A stretch of DNA of 64,000 nucleotides from Pseudomonas alcaligenes (GTDB lineage Bacteria; Pseudomonadota; Gammaproteobacteria; Pseudomonadales; Pseudomonadaceae): NCBI RefSeq assembly GCF_041729615.1, contig NZ_CP154874.1:811001-875000 (forward strand). The letters run 5' to 3'. Below, in pieces: positions 1-7,861 of the stretch. How positions within the stretch are numbered: the first letter of the stretch is position 1; the number at the start of each line of letters is the position of its first letter. The position numbers and the translations under genes were made by a program. The notes below the pieces were generated by a model. It did no database searches. It was given only the letters and a program-made list of their open reading frames with translations, and was not told the DNA's origin.

Positions 1-149
1 CCCTTAACCAAACGTTAGACGCAAGAGCAATATCGTTTTCCAGCATCGAACCAAGGAATAAACCCCTCGACTCGTCGCGGCACGCGCTCCCCACCTTCGC
101 CTCTGCCAACGCCTAATCTCCATCGAGAGCCACCGCCCCGGAGTCGCCC
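1..149. other. Left-edge intergenic stretch
   Basis: No coding frame, hairpin or clear promoter is visible in the first 149 bases. The 3' end holds the ribosome binding site (GGAG near 137-140) of the MAPEG gene that starts at 150. Confidence 0.5.
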
Positions 150-557
150 ATGTCACCCTCACTGCTCGCGCTGCTCGGCTTCATCACCTGGACCCTGCTG
201 CTCCTGCTGCTGATGGAGGCCATCCGTTCCCAACTGGTGCTGAGCGGCAAGGTCGCCGCCAACGGCTTCAATCCCGAGAACTCCAACCTGTCGCCCTTCA
301 TGCAGCGGCTCGCCCGGGCCCATGCGAACTGCCTGGAGGGGCTGCCCGTCTTCGGCGGCCTGCTGCTACTCGCGGTGGTGGCCGGCCAGGCCGTAGTCAC
401 CGACCCGCTCGCCTATGGGTTGCTGGCAGCCCGTATCGTGCAGTCCGTCATCCACCTCGCCTCCCTTTCGGCGGCGGCCGTCACCGCGCGCTTCGCGGCG
501 TTCGGCGTGCAGCTCGGCATTGCCCTGTACTGGGCGGTCGCGCTGTTGCTGGCCTAG
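150..557 (+). CDS. MAPEG family membrane protein
   Basis: This 135-residue integral membrane protein belongs to the MAPEG family (membrane-associated proteins in eicosanoid and glutathione metabolism). It has about four hydrophobic segments: residues 3-25, 67-85, 88-105 and 112-134. The family signature region lies between the first two, where a polar stretch carries the motif RLARAHANCLEGLP at about 52-65. In bacteria the substrate is usually unknown, and some members have glutathione-dependent transferase or peroxidase activity. A GGAG ribosome binding site sits about 9 bases upstream of the ATG. The next gene begins two bases after the stop, so the two are probably co-transcribed. Family assignment is firm; function is not. 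Confidence 0.85.
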   Translation: MSPSLLALLGFITWTLLLLLLMEAIRSQLVLSGKVAANGFNPENSNLSPFMQRLARAHANCLEGLPVFGGLLLLAVVAGQAVVTDPLAYGLLAARIVQSVIHLASLSAAAVTARFAAFGVQLGIALYWAVALLLA

Positions 558-559
558 GG

Positions 560-805
560 ATGATCACGGCAGTGCGCATCCTGGCGACCCTGCTCGGCTA
601 TCTCCTGGCCCTGGTGCTGGTGGCGGCGCTCGCCCTGTTCGGCGTACTGGTGCTGGCCGGGCCGCACGCCGGTATTTTGCCCGGCTGGCTCGAGCCCGCG
701 GTTCTGGTGCTGGGCTGGCTGGCAGTGCTGCTCTTGCCGCTGTGGCTTGCCCGATGGATCTGGCGCGGCCTGGGTGGAACCAGGCGCGGCAGGACTCCAC
801 GATAA
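560..805 (+). CDS. Small two-helix membrane protein, unknown
   Basis: An 81-residue hydrophobic protein with two predicted membrane helices (about residues 8-33 and 42-66) and an arginine-rich C-terminal tail (RGLGGTRRGRTPR), which suggests a cytoplasmic C terminus. It starts two bases after the MAPEG stop codon, so translational coupling with that gene is likely. I recognise no named family. Its reality rests on a sensible membrane-protein composition and its spacing; it could be a chance frame in GC-rich DNA, though the topology argues against that. Confidence 0.6.
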   Translation: MITAVRILATLLGYLLALVLVAALALFGVLVLAGPHAGILPGWLEPAVLVLGWLAVLLLPLWLARWIWRGLGGTRRGRTPR

Positions 806-830
806 GCGTGGTACGCCAGAGGGACAGATG

Positions 831-1256
831 ATGAAGGCTCGCCTTTCCGTGATTACGCTGGGCGTTGATGACCTGGAGCGCTCGCTGCGGTTCTACCGGG
901 ACGGACTAGGGCTGCTGACGGACGGCATCGTCGGCCAGGAGTTCGAGCATGGCGCGGTGGCCTTCTTCGCGCTGCAGTCCGGCCTGCGCCTGGCCCTGTG
1001 GCCGCGCCGGAGCCTGGCCCGGGACTGCGGGCTGCCGCTCGGCCCCGGCAGCCCGACGAATTTCTCGCTGGGGCACAACCTGGCCAGCCGCGCCGCGGTG
1101 GATGCCCTGATGGCACGGGCGCAGGCGGCCGGGGCACGCATCGTCAAACCCGCACAGGACACCTTCTGGGGTGGCTACGCCGGGTACTTCCAGGACCCGG
1201 ACGGGCATCTCTGGGAGCTGGTGTGGAACCCGCAGTGGCTCCCCCAGGACGACTGA
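831..1256 (+). CDS. VOC (glyoxalase/bleomycin resistance) family protein
   Basis: A 141-residue single-module vicinal oxygen chelate protein. It shows the two beta-alpha-beta-beta-beta halves of the fold: an N-terminal strand followed by DDLERSLRFYRDGLGL, and a C-terminal half ending in GYFQDPDGHLWELVWNP, the usual end of this fold with its metal-ligand glutamate. Such proteins act as dimeric glyoxalases, dioxygenases or antibiotic-binding proteins; the substrate cannot be told here. Two consecutive ATGs occur at 828 and 831. I chose 831 because the GAGGGA ribosome binding site at about 819-824 is then at better spacing. A longer frame from 747 overlaps the previous gene and lacks support. 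Confidence 0.85.
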   Translation: MKARLSVITLGVDDLERSLRFYRDGLGLLTDGIVGQEFEHGAVAFFALQSGLRLALWPRRSLARDCGLPLGPGSPTNFSLGHNLASRAAVDALMARAQAAGARIVKPAQDTFWGGYAGYFQDPDGHLWELVWNPQWLPQDD

Positions 1257-1329
1257 GCGCCCCGGTGGCGCACGAAGCTGCCTTACGCTCTCACGCCCTC
1301 TCTGCTGAGCGGTAGAGGGGTCGCCGCCA

Positions 1330-1983
1330 CTAGTGCGGCGCCCTGGTAGTGCGCAGGTAGGGCAGCTTGATGTCGATCTCGCCGTACTGCTCGCGGGCCT
1401 GCTGGTCGTTGAGGGCGAGCGCGACTATCACGTCCTGGCCTACCGCCCAGTTGGCCGGGGTGGCCAGCGGCACGTTGTAGGTCAGCTGCAGGGCGTCGAG
1501 GGCGCGCAGCACTTCGGCGAAGTTGCGGCCGACCGACATCGGGTAGGTCATGGACAGCTTGAGCTTCTTGTCCGGCCCGATGATGAACACAGAACGCACC
1601 GTGGCGGTGTCCGCGGCGGTGCGCCCATCCGGCAGGTAGGCCTCGGCCGGCAGCATGTCGAAGGCCTTGGACACCGCCAGGCCCTCGTCGGCGATGATCG
1701 GGAAGTGCGCCGGGGCGCCACAGAAGGACTCGATGTCACCCTTCCACTGGCGGTGGGCCTCGGCGCCATCCACCGAAACGCCGATGACCTTGGTGTTGCG
1801 CTTGCGCCACTCCTCCGCCAGCTGGGCGACCACGCCGAACTCGGTGGTGCAGACCGGGGTGAAATCCTTGGGATGGGAGAACAGGATGGCCCAGCCCGAG
1901 CCTATCCACTCATGGAAACGGATCGGGCCCTGGTCGGTTTCGGCGGCAAAGTCGGGCACGGGATCGTTGATGCGCAAGGTCAT
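1330..1983 (-). CDS. Peroxiredoxin, Prx6 / 1-Cys subfamily
   Basis: A 217-residue thiol peroxidase that reduces hydrogen peroxide and organic hydroperoxides. The peroxidatic cysteine lies in the motif DFTPVCTTE at about residues 40-48. A later arginine in ATVRSVFIIGPD and the long C-terminal extension typical of Prx6 enzymes are also present. It resembles Pseudomonas LsfA but could be a paralogue, so no symbol is given. The start at 1983 gives the expected MTLRINDPVPDF N terminus with a GGAGAC ribosome binding site; an upstream extension to 2106 would overlap phoQ and looks spurious. It lies just downstream of phoQ on the same strand but is separated by 91 bases. Confidence 0.92.
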   Translation of the reverse strand: MTLRINDPVPDFAAETDQGPIRFHEWIGSGWAILFSHPKDFTPVCTTEFGVVAQLAEEWRKRNTKVIGVSVDGAEAHRQWKGDIESFCGAPAHFPIIADEGLAVSKAFDMLPAEAYLPDGRTAADTATVRSVFIIGPDKKLKLSMTYPMSVGRNFAEVLRALDALQLTYNVPLATPANWAVGQDVIVALALNDQQAREQYGEIDIKLPYLRTTRAPH

Positions 1984-2074
1984 GCTGGCGGTCTCCCTGG
2001 TGCGGATGCTGACGGAGCGCCGCCTTGCGGCGGCCACGCCCCAGGCAGTATAGGCCCGGCCGGCGGGCCACCAC

Positions 2075-3406
2075 TCAGCCCGGCAGGTGCATCCTGAAGC
2101 AGGCACCGCCCAGGCTGGAGTCTTCCAGCTGCAGCTGGCCGTCGTAACTGTCGAGGATGTCCACCACCACGGCGGTGCCGATGCCCTGCCCCGGGTGCTG
2201 GCTGTCCAGGCGTTCGCCGCGCTGGAGGATGCGCGCGCGCTGGTCGGCGGGGATGCCGGGGCCGTCGTCCTCGACCACCAGCTCGCAGCCCTCGGCGCCG
2301 ATCCGCGCGCTGACGCGGATCTGCCCCAGGCACAGGCGGTAGGCGTTCTCCAGCAGGTTGCCGAGCAGCTCGAACAGCGCGCCGCGCTCCATCGGTACGC
2401 ACAGCTCGGCGGGGAAATCGCGTTGCAGCTGCACGCGCTTGTCGCGGTAGACCTTGTCCAGCGCGCCGCACAGGGTATCGAGCACCTGCGCGAGCGGCTC
2501 GCGGTGGCGCACCAGGCCGCTCTTGCGCAGGCTGGCGCGCTGCAGCTGGTAGTCCACCTGCTGGCTCATGCGTTCCACCTGGCTCTGCAGCACCTGCGCC
2601 GGCTCGCGCTCGCGCAGCCCTTCGGCCACGCCCTGCAACACCGCCAACGGGGTCTTCAGGCTGTGCGCCAGGTCGCCGAGCGAGTCGCGGTAGCGTTCGC
2701 GCTGGCGCCGCTCGCCGTCGAGCAGGCGGTTCAGCGAGTCGGTCAGGCGTAGCAGCTCGCTGGGATGCTCGCGGCTCAGGTGGTCACGGTTGCCGCCTTC
2801 CACTTCGTCCAGCTCGCGGCTCAGGCCACGCAGGGTGCCGAAGCCCCAGGTCAGGCCCAGCCAGAGCAGGCCGAGCAGCACCAGCAACGCGCCGCCCAGC
2901 CACAGGCGCAGCTGGCGGCCGAGGCTGTCGAGCATGGCCTGGTATTCGCTGGCCGGCTGCATGGTGACGATGCTGTAGGCGGCGGCCTGACCGCGCAGCA
3001 GGTCCACCTCCAGGTCGTAGACGAAGAACTCCTCGCCGCGCGCGTCGCGCAGGCGCAGGAAGTCATGGCCGTCGCCGTCGTAGCTCGGGCGGTAGTCGAT
3101 CTGCTCGTCGGCGGTGGACGGCGAGCGCCAGACTTCGCGGCCGTCGCGGTCGTAGATGAAGCCGAGCAGGCGCGATTCGAGCTGGTTGAACTCCTCGTCC
3201 GGTAGGCGCGCGGGCATGCTCAGGCGCGTACCCTCGATGCGCGCGGCGGAAATCAGGGTGGCGGCGTCGGCCGCCAGGCGCTGCTCGATGACGTTCTCCA
3301 GGGCGTTGCGGAACGCGCCCTGCACCAGCGGCAGCAGGGCCGCCATGAACAGCACCGCCAGGGCGGCGGCACCGAGCATCAGGCGCACACGCAGCGAGCG
3401 GATCAT
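2075..3406 (-). CDS. phoQ: Sensor histidine kinase PhoQ
   Basis: A 443-residue membrane sensor kinase that senses low Mg2+ and cationic peptides and phosphorylates PhoP. Segments in order are: a transmembrane helix at about 10-30, a periplasmic acidic sensor domain (about 31-162), a second helix (163-185), HAMP, a dimerisation domain with the phospho-accepting histidine in GDLAHSLKTPL, and a C-terminal ATPase with the N box (LLGNLLENAYRL) and G boxes (EDDGPGIP, GQGIGTAVV). The ATG at 3406 overlaps the phoP stop in an ATGA arrangement, so the two are translationally coupled. A TTG six bases upstream is a less likely start. The adjacent oprH and phoP confirm the identity. Confidence 0.93.
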   Translation of the reverse strand: MIRSLRVRLMLGAAALAVLFMAALLPLVQGAFRNALENVIEQRLAADAATLISAARIEGTRLSMPARLPDEEFNQLESRLLGFIYDRDGREVWRSPSTADEQIDYRPSYDGDGHDFLRLRDARGEEFFVYDLEVDLLRGQAAAYSIVTMQPASEYQAMLDSLGRQLRLWLGGALLVLLGLLWLGLTWGFGTLRGLSRELDEVEGGNRDHLSREHPSELLRLTDSLNRLLDGERRQRERYRDSLGDLAHSLKTPLAVLQGVAEGLREREPAQVLQSQVERMSQQVDYQLQRASLRKSGLVRHREPLAQVLDTLCGALDKVYRDKRVQLQRDFPAELCVPMERGALFELLGNLLENAYRLCLGQIRVSARIGAEGCELVVEDDGPGIPADQRARILQRGERLDSQHPGQGIGTAVVVDILDSYDGQLQLEDSSLGGACFRMHLPG

Positions 3407-4080
3407 CGGCAACGCTCGGTGAACAGGTAGCCCTGGCCGCGCACCGTGTCGATCGGCTTGAACGCGCAGGCACCCTCGATCTTGCGGCGCAGGCGCCCGA
3501 CCAGCACCTCGATGACGTTCGGGTCGCGCTCGTCGTCGCCCTCGTACAGCTGCTCCATCAGGCGGTCCTTGGACACCACCTGCTGCGGGTGCAGCATCAG
3601 GTATTCGAGGATGCGGTACTCGAAGGCGGTGAGCGCCAGCGGCTGCTCATCGACCAGCGCCTGCTTGCGGTTGAGGTCGAGCCTGAGCGGGCCGGCCTCG
3701 ACGCTGGACTGCACCAGGCCGACCGAACGGCGCAGCAGCGCGTGCAGGCGCGCCTCCAGCTCCTCGAACTGGAACGGCTTGACCAGGTAGTCGTCGGCAC
3801 CGGCGGCCAGGCCCTCGACCTTGTCCTGCCAGTTGCCGCGGGCGGTGAGGATCAGGATCGGCAGGCTGCGGCCCTGGCCACGCAGCTGGCGGATCAGGTC
3901 CAGCCCGCCCATGCCGGGCAGGCCGAGGTCGACGATGGCGATGTCGTGGTTGAATTCCTGGGCGCGGTACAGCGCCTCCTCGGCATCGGCGACGGCATCG
4001 ACCACGAACGCACGCTCACCCAGGCGGGTGTGCAGGTGGTGGCGCAGCAGCGCCTCGTCCTCGACCACAAGAATCTTCAT
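3403..4080 (-). CDS. phoP: Response regulator PhoP
   Basis: A 225-residue OmpR-family response regulator. The receiver domain (1-118) has acidic residues in VVEDEALL, the phospho-accepting aspartate in IVDLGLPG (about residue 51), a threonine in ILTARG and the lysine in VKPFQ. The winged-helix domain (about 125-222) includes VVSKDRLMEQLY and VLVGRLRRKIEG. It activates oprH and lipid A modification genes when Mg2+ is scarce. It sits between oprH (55 bases upstream) and phoQ (4-base overlap) in the canonical Pseudomonas oprH-phoP-phoQ operon. Autoregulation is likely through the half-sites upstream of oprH. Confidence 0.95.
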   Translation of the reverse strand: MKILVVEDEALLRHHLHTRLGERAFVVDAVADAEEALYRAQEFNHDIAIVDLGLPGMGGLDLIRQLRGQGRSLPILILTARGNWQDKVEGLAAGADDYLVKPFQFEELEARLHALLRRSVGLVQSSVEAGPLRLDLNRKQALVDEQPLALTAFEYRILEYLMLHPQQVVSKDRLMEQLYEGDDERDPNVIEVLVGRLRRKIEGACAFKPIDTVRGQGYLFTERCR

Positions 4081-4135
4081 GCTGGCTCTCCCTCACGACA
4101 GGCCGGGCTGTGCGCCCGGCCTTCTCCCTGGTAGG

Positions 4136-4741
4136 TCAGAACTTGTAGCTGGCGCCGAGGAATACCTGGCTGCTGCTGTGCAGGTCCAGCGAGCCGACCT
4201 TGCCGCCGCCGTGCGGGGCCATCTCGGTGCTGGCATTGGTGCGCAGGTAACGGTAGCCGGCCTCGATCGAAGTGTTCTGGTTCAGCTCCTGCAGGATACC
4301 CGCCTGCAGGCCGGCCGCGTAGCCGATGTCGCTGTCGCGCTTGAAGCCGCGGCTTTCCTGCTCCAGTTTGACCAGACCGAGGGTGGCGCCGCCGTAGAGC
4401 TTGGTGCCGTTGTCGCCCAGCGGCACGAAGGCGTCGTAGCTGCCCAGCAGGTTCTGCTGGCGGTGCTTGTAGCCCTGGTCCTTGTCCGAGAGATTCTCGT
4501 AGGTCAGGTAGTAGCGGCCGTCCTGGTCCATCTGGCCGGCGCGCACGCCCCAGGTGCCGCTGCCGTCGATCACCTTGTCCAGCTTGGGGTTGTCCAGATT
4601 CTGGTTGAGCGCATGGGACTTCTGGATGTTGTTGTCGGTCTGGCCCCAGGTCAGGCCGACGAAGCTGTCGGCGGCATTGGCGCCGACGGCGGCGCAGGTC
4701 AGGGTGGTGGCCAGGGCGAGTTTGCTCAGGGTGTTTTTCAT
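4136..4741 (-). CDS. oprH: Outer membrane protein OprH
   Basis: A 201-residue precursor of the small eight-stranded outer membrane beta-barrel that binds LPS and stabilises the outer membrane when Mg2+ is low. It has a clear signal peptide ending in ANAA and alternating amphipathic strands, with the terminal strand ending in SSQVFLGASYKF, where the last phenylalanine is the usual BAM signal. The start at 4741 is chosen for the signal peptide and the GGAGAA ribosome binding site; the longer frame to 4831 runs back through the promoter. It is the first gene of the oprH-phoP-phoQ operon, and four PhoP-type half-sites lie upstream. Confidence 0.94.
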   Translation of the reverse strand: MKNTLSKLALATTLTCAAVGANAADSFVGLTWGQTDNNIQKSHALNQNLDNPKLDKVIDGSGTWGVRAGQMDQDGRYYLTYENLSDKDQGYKHRQQNLLGSYDAFVPLGDNGTKLYGGATLGLVKLEQESRGFKRDSDIGYAAGLQAGILQELNQNTSIEAGYRYLRTNASTEMAPHGGGKVGSLDLHSSSQVFLGASYKF

Positions 4742-4783
4742 GATGTTTTCTCCGCGTTGGGACAGTGGCTGAACTCGGGAACC

Positions 4784-4839
4784 ATGTTGCCGGCGCGGCC
4801 CTGAACCGCTCCTGAACCCTTGCTGAACCAATGCTGAAC
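4784..4839 (-). promoter_or_regulatory. PhoP-dependent oprH promoter with four half-sites
   Basis: On the minus strand GTTCAG occurs four times with an exact 11-base period (plus-strand CTGAAC at 4801, 4812, 4823 and 4834). Tandem direct hexamers at one helical turn are typical of OmpR-family regulators. A CAACAT hexamer at 4784-4789 lies 11 bases beyond the last half-site, the spacing expected when PhoP replaces the -35 element. A fifth CTGAAC at 4769 is slightly out of phase. Assignment to PhoP is inferred from position. Confidence 0.8.
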
Positions 4840-4905
4840 GAAAACGCGACGGCCGCCGCGCAATCGCATAGCCTTGTCGCGCCCTCGCCCACGGATGCCT
4901 TCGCC

Positions 4906-5571
4906 ATGTTCAAACGCAGCTTCCATTCCCTCGCCACCACCTGGCTGGCCGGCCTGCTCGCCCTGCTGCCGCTGGCGCTGTCGCTGGCCCTGCTGGGCTG
5001 GCTGGTGAGCCTGCTGAACCAGCTGATCGGCCCGACCAGCTTCATCGGCAAGCTGTTCGCCGGGCTCGGCCAGCCTTTCGTCAGCAGCCCGGAGCTGGCC
5101 TGGCTGCTCGGCACCCTGGCCCTGGTGGTGGCGCTCTACCCGCTCGGCCTGGCCGTGCAGCTGGGCCTCAAGGGCCCGCTGCGCCGCCTGTTCGACCGCA
5201 CCCTGCGGCGCATCCCACTGCTCGGCAACCTGTACGGCCTGGCCGATCGTTTCGTCGGCCTGCTCGACCAGAAGGACAACGCCGACCTGGCCGCCATGCG
5301 CCCGGTCTGGTGCTTCTTCGGCGGTGACGGCACCGCCGTGCTGGCGCTGCTGCCCAATCCCGAGCCGATCGAGATCGACGGCCGCGCCTACCACGCCATC
5401 CTGGTGCCCACCGCGCCGGTGCCGGTGGGCGGCGGCCTGCTCTACGTGCCGGTGGAATGGGTCAAGCCGGCGGAAATGGGCATGGACAGGTTCACCAGCA
5501 TCTACGTGTCGATGGGCATCACACCACCCGGTTCACAGGCGGCGGGAGCGCCACAGCGCCAGGAGAAATAA
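4906..5571 (+). CDS. DUF502 family membrane protein
   Basis: A 221-residue protein of the DUF502 family. It has two long hydrophobic segments (about residues 8-38 and 66-88), the family's proline- and glycine-rich cytoplasmic region (RIPLLGNLYG), and a beta-rich C-terminal half containing VPVGGGLLYVPVEWV. Function is unknown; plant relatives (LCV/COV1) affect vascular patterning. I chose the ATG at 4906 because the product then starts directly before the first helix. An in-frame ATG at 4831 would place the coding start inside the PhoP half-sites and add a low-complexity leader. The 3' end overlaps the convergent MFS gene by 39 bases. Confidence 0.8.
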   Translation: MFKRSFHSLATTWLAGLLALLPLALSLALLGWLVSLLNQLIGPTSFIGKLFAGLGQPFVSSPELAWLLGTLALVVALYPLGLAVQLGLKGPLRRLFDRTLRRIPLLGNLYGLADRFVGLLDQKDNADLAAMRPVWCFFGGDGTAVLALLPNPEPIEIDGRAYHAILVPTAPVPVGGGLLYVPVEWVKPAEMGMDRFTSIYVSMGITPPGSQAAGAPQRQEK

Positions 5572-6708
5572 CCCGGCCAGGGCGGCGAGCAGCGCCAGCC
5601 AGCCGCCCCGCTGCCAGACCCAGCCCGCGGCATAGCCGACCAGGCTGGAGCCCAGGTAGTAGGCGCACAGGTACAACGACGAGGCCTGCGCCCGCGCCCC
5701 TCGGGCACGCTGGCCGACCTGGCCGCTGGCCACCGCATGGGCGGCGAAGAAGCCCAGGGTGAACAGCGCCAGGCCCAGCACCACCGCCCACAGCCAGGGC
5801 GCGGCGCACAGGGCGACGCCCAGCAGCATGATGCCGATGCCACCCTGCAGCACCTGCCGCGCCCCATGCCGCGCCACCAGGCGCCCGGCCCAGCCGGCGC
5901 TGAGGATGCCGCCCAGGTAGACCACGAACAGCAGGCCGATCAGCGTCGCCGACAGCGAGAACGGCGGCGCCGCCAGGCGGAAGCCGACATAGTTGAACAG
6001 GGCGACGAAGCCGCCCATCAGCAGGAAGGCCTGGAGGAACAGCTCGCGCAGCGGCGGGTGGCCCAGGTGCCCGGCGAAGTTGCCGAGCAGCCCGCGCAGC
6101 GACAGCGGCTGGGCGTGGAAATGCCGCGACGGCGGCAACAGCCAGAGGAACAGCAGCAGCGCCAGCACACCCAGCCCGGCGATACCGCCGAGTGCCAGTG
6201 GCCAGCCGCCGAGGTCGGCCAGCAACCCCGCCAGCAGACGCCCGAGCATGCCGCCAAGCGCGGTGCCGCCGATATACAGGCCCATGGCCGCCGGCAGCGC
6301 CTCGGGGTCGAACTCCTCGCCGACATAGGCCATGGCCAGGGCCGGCAGGCCGCTCAGGGCCAGGCCGAGCAATGCGCGCAGGAGCAGCAGCAGGTGCCAG
6401 TCGCGCACCCAGGCGCAGGCCAGGCCCAGCGCCACCGCCAGGCCCAGGGCGGCGACCATCACCGGCTTGCGCCCCCAGCTCTCGGCCAGGGCGCCGGCCA
6501 GCAGCAGGCACAGGGCCAGGCTCAGGGTGGTCAGCGAGAGGGCCAGGGCGCTGCTCGCCGCCGACACGGCGAAATGTTCGGCCAGCGATGGCAGCAGCGG
6601 CTGCACGCAGTACAGCAGGGCGAAGGTGGCGAAGCCGGCACAGAACAGCGCCAGGGTGGCACGCCGGTAGCCGGGGCTACCGCGCACCAGGTGGGAGGAT
6701 GCGGACAT
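5533..6708 (-). CDS. MFS transporter, drug-efflux-like (YnfM type)
   Basis: A 391-residue major facilitator superfamily protein with 12 predicted helices. The loop 2-3 motif appears as AGALAESWGRKPV (about residues 79-91) and the second-half equivalent as SAGWAGRLVARHGAR. Size and motif pattern match the proton-driven efflux branch of MFS. The substrate is not identifiable. The gene is convergent with DUF502 and overlaps its end by 39 bases; upstream, it diverges from the dienelactone hydrolase gene across about 130 bases. No dedicated regulator lies beside it. Confidence 0.85.
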   Translation of the reverse strand: MSASSHLVRGSPGYRRATLALFCAGFATFALLYCVQPLLPSLAEHFAVSAASSALALSLTTLSLALCLLLAGALAESWGRKPVMVAALGLAVALGLACAWVRDWHLLLLLRALLGLALSGLPALAMAYVGEEFDPEALPAAMGLYIGGTALGGMLGRLLAGLLADLGGWPLALGGIAGLGVLALLLFLWLLPPSRHFHAQPLSLRGLLGNFAGHLGHPPLRELFLQAFLLMGGFVALFNYVGFRLAAPPFSLSATLIGLLFVVYLGGILSAGWAGRLVARHGARQVLQGGIGIMLLGVALCAAPWLWAVVLGLALFTLGFFAAHAVASGQVGQRARGARAQASSLYLCAYYLGSSLVGYAAGWVWQRGGWLALLAALAGLFLLALWRSRRL

Positions 6709-6838
6709 CGTGACTCTCGAACGGACGAGCCGGAACAGGGCCTCAGGCTAGCACAGAAAGTCACGAACGATAGCTGGCTAATCTTCCACCTTGGTCTATC
6801 TTGGCCAGTCCACCTTGTCTGCAGAACGGAGACACACC

Positions 6839-7624
6839 ATGCGCAAAGCCTTGTTCGGCCTGCTCTGCCTCGGCGCCCTGAGCGGAGCGGCCCAAGCCGA
6901 AATCCAGACCCGCGAGATCGCCTACACGGCCGCCGACGGTACCCGCCTGGTCGGCTACCACGCCTGGGACGACAGCATCGCCGGCCAGCGCCCGGGAGTG
7001 ATAGTGGTGCACGAATGGTGGGGCCTCAACGACTATGCCAAGCGCCGCGCCCGCGACCTCGCCGCCCTCGGCTACAGCGCCCTGGCCGTGGACATGTACG
7101 GCGATGGCAAGAACACCAGCCACCCGGACGACGCCAAGGCCTTCATGAATGCCGCCCTGGCCGACCCCGCCACGCCCAAGGCGCGTTTCCAGGCCGGCCT
7201 CGACCTGCTCAAGGCACAGCCGCAGACCGATGCCGCCAGGTTGGCCGCGATCGGTTACTGCTTCGGCGGCAAGGTGGTGCTGGACATGGCTCGCCAGGGC
7301 CTGCCGCTGGCCGCGGTGGTGAGCTTCCACGGCGCCCTGGTCACCGCCACCCCGGCGACGCCGGGCAGCGTCAAGGCCAAGGTGCTGGTGGAGCATGGCG
7401 CCGCCGACAGCTTCATCACCCCCGAGCAGATCGCCGCGTTCAAGGCCGAGATGGACCAGGCCGGCGCCGACTACCGCTTCGTCGAACTGCCCGGCGCCAA
7501 GCACGGCTTCAGCAACCCCGGCGCCGACGCGCACCAGGGCCACGGCCTCGACCTGGGCTACCAGAAGGAAGCCGACGAGCGCTCCTGGGCCGACATGCAG
7601 GCGCTGTTCAAGGAAGTCTTCTGA
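6839..7624 (+). CDS. Secreted dienelactone hydrolase family protein
   Basis: A 261-residue alpha/beta hydrolase of the dienelactone hydrolase family. The catalytic residues sit in familiar motifs: the cysteine nucleophile in GYCFGGKV (about residue 140), the aspartate near EHGAADSFI and the histidine in GAKHGFSNPG. Upstream family motifs are VHEWWGLNDYAKRRARDLA and ALAVDMYG. An N-terminal signal peptide (MRKALFGLLCLGALSGAAQA) places it in the periplasm, unlike the cytoplasmic catechol-pathway enzyme. The ATG at 6839 follows ACGGAGACAC; an earlier in-frame start at 6791 would spoil the signal peptide. The natural substrate is unknown. Confidence 0.88.
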   Translation: MRKALFGLLCLGALSGAAQAEIQTREIAYTAADGTRLVGYHAWDDSIAGQRPGVIVVHEWWGLNDYAKRRARDLAALGYSALAVDMYGDGKNTSHPDDAKAFMNAALADPATPKARFQAGLDLLKAQPQTDAARLAAIGYCFGGKVVLDMARQGLPLAAVVSFHGALVTATPATPGSVKAKVLVEHGAADSFITPEQIAAFKAEMDQAGADYRFVELPGAKHGFSNPGADAHQGHGLDLGYQKEADERSWADMQALFKEVF

Positions 7625-7643
7625 GCCGCCCGCGGTACCGGGC

Positions 7644-7674
7644 AAAAAAAACGGGAGTCCGACTGGGCTCCCGT
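7644..7674 (-). terminator. Rho-independent terminator, minus-strand orientation
   Basis: ACGGGAG at 7651-7657 pairs perfectly with CTCCCGT at 7668-7674. Seven A residues at 7644-7650 become the U-tract when read on the minus strand. On the plus strand no T-run follows, so it does not look like the terminator of the upstream hydrolase gene. Confidence 0.75.
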
Positions 7675-7783
7675 ACTCGATCAGTAGAGTAAAACCACGG
7701 CGGCGCGACGCCAGCCGGGGCTACAACCTCACCAGCGTTCACTTGGAACGCATGTCCCATTCTTACCAGAACCAAGCGTTTGC
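7644..7783 (-). ncRNA. Candidate intergenic small RNA opposite pcpS
   Basis: Neither flanking gene is on the minus strand, yet a strong minus-oriented intrinsic terminator lies at 7644-7674. Reading the minus strand toward it, a weak sigma70-like pair TTGCAC (7808-7803) and TACAGA (7786-7791 region) with 16-base spacing could start an RNA of about 140 bases. The interval has a perfect GCGTTC/GAACGC stem with a 5-base loop at 7735-7751 and no convincing short coding frame. This is a prediction from structure and orientation; I could not match it to a named Pseudomonas sRNA. Confidence 0.45.
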
Positions 7784-7861
7784 TCTGTAGCACTTCGTTG
7801 TTGCCGTGCAACGAAATGTAAACGGCTGGCCCGTCCCGCCCGGCCACGGCAGAATGCCGCC

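Noticed and set aside
7644..7674. Reading the hairpin at 7651-7674 as the terminator of the dienelactone hydrolase gene
   Set aside because: The required T-run is on the minus-strand side; the plus strand continues with ACTCGATC. Partial function in both directions cannot be excluded.
5737..7692. A long plus-strand frame opposite the MFS gene and spanning the dienelactone hydrolase gene
   Set aside because: Low-complexity Gln/Arg-rich translation typical of antisense frames; the real genes in this interval have intact motifs.
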